Source of the DNA: Candidatus Buchananbacteria bacterium
Lineage (GTDB): Bacteria > Patescibacteriota > Patescibacteriia > 2-01-FULL-39-33
Length of the DNA: 9,282 nucleotides
Direction: 5' to 3'
Assembly (NCBI GenBank): GCA_903859075.1
Contig: CAIOLF010000070.1
Location: forward strand, 1-9,282
Below, piece by piece: positions 5,656 through 9,282 of the stretch. Made by a program: the position numbers and the translations under genes. The notes beneath the pieces were generated by a model that saw only the letters and a program-made list of their open reading frames with translations, ran no database searches and was not told the DNA's origin. Within the stretch, counting starts at the first letter, position 1; each line of letters opens with the position of its first letter.

Positions 5656-8631
5656 AATATTTTTACTCTTATAAAATTTAAACCCTATTATCCCTATTAT
5701 TGCAACCAAAAAAATAATAATCACAGTTAAATATTGATTTAATGGAGAATTATTTTTAAGTGGATCAGAAGCAGTGGTGCTAACCGCAGAAGAGCTAGCC
5801 GTCTCCACGATTATATCGCTCACATAACGCGGCAGGAGGCGATAGCCGCCGCTGGTCTGCGAAACGATGCCGGTTACCGCCAGCCGGTCGGCATCTTTGA
5901 TATTTAGGTCTTTATTATTTATTGACTCTTTAAGATAAATTTTGGCCTCATCGGAGCCGTCATCCAAATAGATGTATCGGCCTTTAATTTCAATGATTTG
6001 TCCTTTGATGGTTACGAGCGATCCTTCATAATTTTCTCCGATGTCGCTGGCTGTCACCGGATGCGGCGTTGGCGGCTGGCCGTGGCTGATTATTTTTATG
6101 GCTGAGCGATCGGTAATTTTCAGTCGTTTCTCGCCGCCGCTTTGCGATAACTCTCCGGTTATCTCAATAATATCTCCCGGCTTCAAGTCCGGGAAGTCCT
6201 TTTTGTAGCAGTAGACCTGGATTCCCGATCCCGCCAGATAAAAAATATTGGCGCCCAAAATTCCCGGCTCTACCGAGACCGTGCCGGTGGTTTTTATTTT
6301 TTGGCCGTCGTCATAATCACGGATATTTTCCAGCGGTACGGAAAGGACGACATTTTTATTAGTGGTCGTTTTGCTGCCGACTGAAATTTTAGCGGTTGGC
6401 GGCGCGGATATTTTGTTCGCTTGCCCCGGCGTGATGATGTTAGTCCATTGGTACTGCCCATTGCCGCTTAGGGCCAGCGAGTAGTTTTGCGGCGCTTTTT
6501 GGTAGCTTAATTGGGCGACGGTCTGGCCGGAGCTATTTTTTAGCGTCAAATTATCGCCATCATTATTCAAGCTGATTTTGGATTCCGTTTGAAATAGAGC
6601 TAAGTGTTCTTGCGGCTCAATAATTTTATTTTTAAAAGTGTAAGTCCGGTTGCTGGCATCGGAGATGGTAAATCCGGCTAGGTCAATCGGCTCATCATTA
6701 GGATTATATAATTCAATGAATTCTTTCAAGGCGTTTTTGGAATCCGGATTGGGAAAAATTTCTGAAATTAAGATTATTTTGTTTTCTGAAGAAGAAGCGA
6801 TTTTTATTCCCAGCACTTTGGTAGAAGTAGCAATGATTTCTGTTGGCAGATCAAAAATATTTTCCGCGCCCGGCGTGGAGCTGGCGGTCCAAAACCACTC
6901 GCCGTCGGAGTCGCGGCTGTAAGATTTGCCCTCGGTGTCTTTGCCCAGGTATTGGACTTCATCCCAGATCGCGCCGGCGGGGGTAAATAACTCCACGGAC
7001 TCATTGCCGGTATTATTGAGAGCAATGCCTGATAATTTTCTGGTGACCAATAAGAATTCGCCGGCTTTAACCAAAGTATTCAGCTTATCTTGTTCTAAAA
7101 TATATTTTTTATCGGTAGCATCGGAGAGCGACCAGCCGGCCAGATCAACGTCAATGGCGCCGATATTTTTGAGTTCAATGAATTCATTTTCTTCATCCGG
7201 TCCGGCGGGATTAGGAAAAATTTCATTGATTGCAATTTTAGTGCCGGAGGCGATTGGCGGATAGTTAACAGTGCCAGTCGCTGTAGAGGTTGGCTGGCTG
7301 ACAGGCGGCGTTTGGGTATTGCCGCCGCCGGAGGTTGAGCGTGGAGTGATGACATTGGCGCCGCCTTTGGTGGGAGTGATTGTCTCGGCAAAATCAGTTT
7401 TATTATTGCCGGAATTTCTGCCGTCGGTAATTCTAGCTGAAGCATAGCCCTTGCCGGGCAGAGGCGCGTTATCGGCAATATTGCCGTCATTGTAATTGCC
7501 ATAGGCGATTTGATCTATTAGTTGGCCGCTAGCATCACGAATAGCGATGATATCGCCGGCATTATTCAGCCGTCTGGAATTAAATTCAATCACCAAATAT
7601 TTATTTTCAGTAGTGGTGCCGATAACTCCGCTCAGGGTGGTGGTCGCGGCATTGTCGGAAAATGTCCAGCCAGACAGATCAATGGAAGAAGTCGTCTTAT
7701 TGTATAATTCTAGCCATTCTTTATCGCCGCTACTAGGATCGCTCAGGAATTCATTGATTATGATGTTGCCGCTTTCGGTAGTGGTGGCGATCGCCGGCGT
7801 GGAAGTGGGAGTGGAGGTCGTTTCCGGCGGCGTACTGCTGACAACGGTAATTAAAATATTATCAGAAGAAGTGGCGCCGTCATCGTCAGCCACACTCAGA
7901 GTCGCGGTAAAATTTCCTACGGAGAGATAATTATAAGAAGTGGTGGCCAGGTCGGTTGAGCCGCCGTCGCCGAAATTCCAGAAATAGCTGACGATAAATC
8001 CGTCAGTATCGGTAGAATTGCTGCCGTCAAAAAAAATAGGATCGTCCAGAGTCGTGCTAGCTTCGCTTAGTCCGGCATCAGCTGCCGGTGAAATATTAGC
8101 TGCCTTGCCGGTAATGCTGATGTCATCAATTCCGACTCCCTTTGATCCGGTGGCGCCAGGCGTTTCCCATTTTATTAAAATTGTTTGTCCGAGATAGCCG
8201 CTGAGATTTATTTCCGGCTGAGCAGCGGGGAGCGTGGTACTAGTGGGAGAGGTGCTGGCGATTTGATTCCAACTAGCTCCAATATCAGTTGATATGGAAA
8301 TAATTATCAGATTACTGGTGGAAGTAGTGCCACCATATGCCCTAGCTTTGAAATTAATTTTTGTTTCAATCAGTCCGGCTAGATTTATATTTGGAGATAT
8401 CAAGGTGGAAGTTGGTTTTCTTAGGATCAGATAAGTATTACTACCGGATGATGTCTCACAATTAGTATATTGCCAGTCAGTGTTGGCGGCCATGTCGCCA
8501 TCATGAGCCGGCAGAATAGCGGCTGTTATATGCGCTTGAGCCAGCCAGCCAAAAGAAAACACGGAAACAAAAAATCCGCCCAAGATGAATATTAGGGCGA
8601 ACTTAAAAAGATTCGCAAAGTCCCTCCTCAT
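5650..8631 (-). CDS. Exported, membrane-anchored PKD / triple lamin-tail / OB-fold surface protein
   Basis: This 993-residue protein begins with a signal peptide: RR at 2-3, a hydrophobic core at about 10-30, and AQA before a likely cleavage after residue 33. Residues ~45-176 look like a jelly-roll, choice-of-anchor type domain ending in VGIDDISITG. A PKD domain follows (~185-265, FWNFGDGGS then YNYLSVGNFTATLSVADDDG). Three lamin-tail domains lie at ~285-420, ~463-590 and ~616-738; each opens with an INEFLSDP, INEIFPNP or ISEIFPNP segment and contains a DLSGW, DLAGW or DLAGF step. Two OB-like folds cover ~768-850 and ~856-943. Ser/Thr/Pro linkers join the domains. One transmembrane helix at ~967-984 with a basic KFYKSKNIK tail anchors the protein. 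Lamin-tail plus OB domains are known from extracellular nucleases, but no catalytic domain is present, so binding or adhesion, perhaps to DNA or another cell, is the best inference. The gene is monocistronic and convergent with nusA. Confidence 0.88.
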   Translation of the reverse strand: MRRDFANLFKFALIFILGGFFVSVFSFGWLAQAHITAAILPAHDGDMAANTDWQYTNCETSSGSNTYLILRKPTSTLISPNINLAGLIETKINFKARAYGGTTSTSNLIIISISTDIGASWNQIASTSPTSTTLPAAQPEINLSGYLGQTILIKWETPGATGSKGVGIDDISITGKAANISPAADAGLSEASTTLDDPIFFDGSNSTDTDGFIVSYFWNFGDGGSTDLATTSYNYLSVGNFTATLSVADDDGATSSDNILITVVSSTPPETTSTPTSTPAIATTTESGNIIINEFLSDPSSGDKEWLELYNKTTSSIDLSGWTFSDNAATTTLSGVIGTTTENKYLVIEFNSRRLNNAGDIIAIRDASGQLIDQIAYGNYNDGNIADNAPLPGKGYASARITDGRNSGNNKTDFAETITPTKGGANVITPRSTSGGGNTQTPPVSQPTSTATGTVNYPPIASGTKIAINEIFPNPAGPDEENEFIELKNIGAIDVDLAGWSLSDATDKKYILEQDKLNTLVKAGEFLLVTRKLSGIALNNTGNESVELFTPAGAIWDEVQYLGKDTEGKSYSRDSDGEWFWTASSTPGAENIFDLPTEIIATSTKVLGIKIASSSENKIILISEIFPNPDSKNALKEFIELYNPNDEPIDLAGFTISDASNRTYTFKNKIIEPQEHLALFQTESKISLNNDGDNLTLKNSSGQTVAQLSYQKAPQNYSLALSGNGQYQWTNIITPGQANKISAPPTAKISVGSKTTTNKNVVLSVPLENIRDYDDGQKIKTTGTVSVEPGILGANIFYLAGSGIQVYCYKKDFPDLKPGDIIEITGELSQSGGEKRLKITDRSAIKIISHGQPPTPHPVTASDIGENYEGSLVTIKGQIIEIKGRYIYLDDGSDEAKIYLKESINNKDLNIKDADRLAVTGIVSQTSGGYRLLPRYVSDIIVETASSSAVSTTASDPLKNNSPLNQYLTVIIIFLVAIIGIIGFKFYKSKNIK

Positions 8632-8658
8632 AAATTGTTATTTAATTTTTATGATTGT

Positions 8659-8687
8659 ATTTTATCATTTTTGGCGTTAGCCGCCAA
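8659..8687 (-). promoter_or_regulatory. Promoter of the surface-protein gene
   Basis: Read on the minus strand, TTGGCG (8687 to 8682) and TAAAAT (8664 to 8659) are separated by 17 nt, with TG one base upstream of the -10 (8667-8666), an extended -10. Transcription would start near 8652, giving a leader of about 20 nt before the ATG at 8631. The -35 is one arm of the inverted repeat at 8671-8687. Confidence 0.55.
8671..8687. promoter_or_regulatory. Perfect inverted repeat in the divergent promoter region, operator candidate
   Basis: TTGGCG, the 5-nt centre TTAGC, then CGCCAA form a perfect 6-bp inverted repeat. It lies between the divergent surface-protein and tRNA-Leu promoters, and one arm coincides with the minus-strand -35 box. 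There is no T-run at either end, so it is not a standard terminator. A dimeric repressor site is one reading; an incidental palindrome is another. Confidence 0.4.
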
Positions 8688-8691
8688 GACA

Positions 8692-8720
8692 TTGACTTTT
8701 TGCCTTTTTTTTATTATTTT
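8692..8720 (+). promoter_or_regulatory. Probable promoter of tRNA-Leu
   Basis: TTGACT (8692-8697) matches the -35 consensus at five positions. TATTTT (8715-8720), four matches, lies 17 nt downstream. Transcription would start near 8727, about 9 nt before the mature tRNA. The -35 is good and the -10 weak. Confidence 0.5.
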
Positions 8721-8735
8721 ATAGAGTAGGGATTG

Positions 8736-8820
8736 GCCCGGATGGTGAAATTGGCATACACGCGTGCCTTAGGAGCACGTGCCGCAAGGCATGAGAGTTC
8801 GAGTCTCTCTCCGGGCACCA
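8736..8820 (+). tRNA. tRNA-Leu, anticodon UAG, CCA encoded
   Basis: The acceptor stem GCCCGGA (8736-8742) pairs with TCCGGGC (8810-8816), followed by discriminator A and CCA (8818-8820). The D stem is GTG/CAC (8745-8747 with 8759-8761), with GG at 8753-8754 in its loop. The anticodon stem CGTGC/GCACG (8763-8767 with 8775-8779) holds the loop CTTAGGA, giving anticodon TAG (8770-8772), which reads CUA and other CUN leucine codons. A long variable arm, TGCC-GCAA-GGCA (8780-8791), is typical of type II tRNAs such as leucine. The T stem GAGAG/CTCTC (8793-8797 with 8805-8809) encloses TTCGAGT. All stems pair fully, so the gene appears functional. Confidence 0.96.
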
Positions 8821-8876
8821 GTAAAGAAGGGAAGTCGTTCTTTTAGCAGAGTCGTTGGATAGGGATTGAACACAAT

Positions 8877-8881
8877 GGAGG
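8877..8881 (+). promoter_or_regulatory. Shine-Dalgarno site fixing the start of the small hypothetical gene
   Basis: GGAGG lies 9 nt before the ATG at 8891 but only 3 nt before an in-frame TTG at 8885. The spacing favours the ATG. This is the best-placed ribosome binding site in the window. Confidence 0.6.
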
Positions 8882-8890
8882 TAGTTGACT

Positions 8891-9172
8891 ATGGGTAAGA
8901 CAGGGGAGCAGGAGGATCCTGCCTCGCGTCAAGCGGAACAAGAGTTTGCCTTGAGGGTGGAGATGGCTCTCAGAGCGGTTAGGAATTATGATTCGCTCGA
9001 GCCGGCGGAGTGGGAGTTTCTAACGCGGGACAAGAATTTGCCTGTTTTTCTGAGACAGGCAGCCAGTCTCGTCGAGACGCGGCAGAAGCCCATTGAGAGA
9101 CACGACAAGGAAGTCCACATTGATGAGCCACGGCAGAGCGGTGGCGCGATTCTCGCCGCCGGCATCGTCTAG
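8891..9172 (+). CDS. Small hypothetical protein, 93 residues
   Basis: The protein is not recognised. It begins MGKTGEQEDPASRQ, continues with a probable amphipathic helix (about 12-32, QAEQEFALRVEMALRAVRN), then EPAEWEFLTRD, a second helix around PVFLRQAASLVETRQ, and a short tail ending GGAILAAGIV. It is rich in Glu, Arg and Gln, with no signal peptide, membrane segment or cysteine, so a soluble cytoplasmic protein is expected. A GGAGG at suitable spacing and a strong terminator after the stop support a real gene. It follows tRNA-Leu by 70 nt with no clear promoter between, so it may be co-transcribed with the tRNA. To the eye its DNA is more G-rich than the neighbouring genes, which could mean horizontal origin. 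The function is unknown. Confidence 0.6.
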   Translation: MGKTGEQEDPASRQAEQEFALRVEMALRAVRNYDSLEPAEWEFLTRDKNLPVFLRQAASLVETRQKPIERHDKEVHIDEPRQSGGAILAAGIV

Positions 9173-9192
9173 TTCGGCCGATCAGTTCGGCC
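9171..9192 (+). repeat. Short direct repeat after the small gene
   Basis: AGTTCGGCC occurs at 9171-9179, overlapping the stop codon, and again at 9184-9192, a period of 13 nt. It may be a local duplication; no function is evident. Confidence 0.5.
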
Positions 9193-9204
9193 ACGAGTTA
9201 ATTC

Positions 9205-9238
9205 AGAGCGCGAAACGTTTCGCGCTCTTTTCTTTTTT
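9205..9238 (+). terminator. Strong intrinsic terminator after the small gene
   Basis: AGAGCGCGAAAC (9205-9216) and GTTTCGCGCTCT (9217-9228) form a 24-nt perfect palindrome, giving a stem of about 10 bp with a tight loop, followed by TTTTCTTTTTT-type sequence to 9238. It is 32 nt after the stop codon and ends the tRNA-Leu/small-gene unit. Confidence 0.9.
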
Positions 9239-9282
9239 AAAAAATTGCTAAATTTAGTTAAACGGAAGTAGTTTTTTGCCAA

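Noticed and set aside
5566..5730. Open frame of about 54 codons on the + strand starting ATG CGG CGT, spanning the candidate small RNA
   Set aside because: It runs through the -10 box, the terminator and antisense into the surface-protein gene, has no ribosome binding site and gives an unlikely composition (runs of Phe, Tyr and Asn).
6650..7930. Several open frames on the + strand opposite the lamin-tail gene
   Set aside because: They are antisense shadows of a gene with clear domains; none has a ribosome binding site or a recognisable motif.
8634..8660. Tat signal on the surface protein because of the N-terminal RRDF
   Set aside because: RRxF is present, but the preceding Ser/Thr and the following Leu-Lys of the twin-arginine motif are missing; an ordinary Sec signal peptide fits better.
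8875..8898. Seven-codon frame ATG GAG GTA ... TAA overlapping the start of the small hypothetical gene
   Set aside because: It could be a leader peptide, but its ATG lies directly before the Shine-Dalgarno bases, it has no ribosome site of its own and it is very short.
8885..9172. TTG at 8885 as the start of the small hypothetical gene
   Set aside because: GGAGG at 8877-8881 is only 3 nt from the TTG but 9 nt from the ATG at 8891, which is the better start.

Overview
The window looks like chromosome of a small-genome bacterium, most likely a member of the Candidate Phyla Radiation (Patescibacteria, Parcubacteria-like). This is inferred from gene content and style, not from a marker-gene phylogeny. 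The signs are very short spacers, few ribosome binding sites at normal spacing, AT-rich intergenic DNA between roughly balanced genes, a NusA with an extra acidic insert and an acidic tail, and a giant Ser/Thr-rich surface protein with lamin-tail domains.

Region 1 (14-4012, + strand) is a compact run of five genes. It holds trxB (thioredoxin reductase) and rnhB (RNase HII), overlapping by 4 nt, then a small class I SAM methyltransferase, a radical SAM/SPASM-type enzyme of unknown substrate, and yraN (UPF0102). rnhB and yraN are often neighbours in bacteria; here the two SAM-dependent enzymes sit between them. A TATAAT ends 6 nt before the trxB ATG, so that mRNA may be leaderless.

Region 2 (4013-5552, + strand) is a nusA unit standing apart from its usual partners rimP and infB. 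It has a near-consensus extended -10 promoter and a leader of about 150 nt. The leader begins with a GC-rich hairpin followed by U4, then carries a family of TACTAAT repeats arranged as a long inverted repeat. A clear intrinsic terminator follows the gene.

Region 3 (5553-5655, + strand) is the least expected piece. A second extended -10 promoter (TGCTATAAT) and a second hairpin plus U-rich tract bracket about 60 nt that no gene explains. It is a candidate small RNA gene between nusA and the convergent surface-protein gene.

Region 4 (5650-8687, - strand) is one 993-residue exported, membrane-anchored protein: signal peptide, a jelly-roll-like domain, a PKD domain, three lamin-tail domains, two OB-like folds and a C-terminal transmembrane helix. 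It resembles the non-catalytic part of extracellular nucleases, but no nuclease domain is present. Its promoter is divergent from that of the tRNA gene, and one arm of a perfect inverted repeat forms its -35 box.

Region 5 (8692-9282, + strand) holds a tRNA-Leu(UAG) gene with encoded CCA, an unrecognised 93-residue protein with a good ribosome binding site and G-rich composition, and a strong terminator. The last ~40 bases show no feature. No CRISPR array, insertion sequence, integrase or rRNA was seen, and no stretch over 300 bases lacks a gene.
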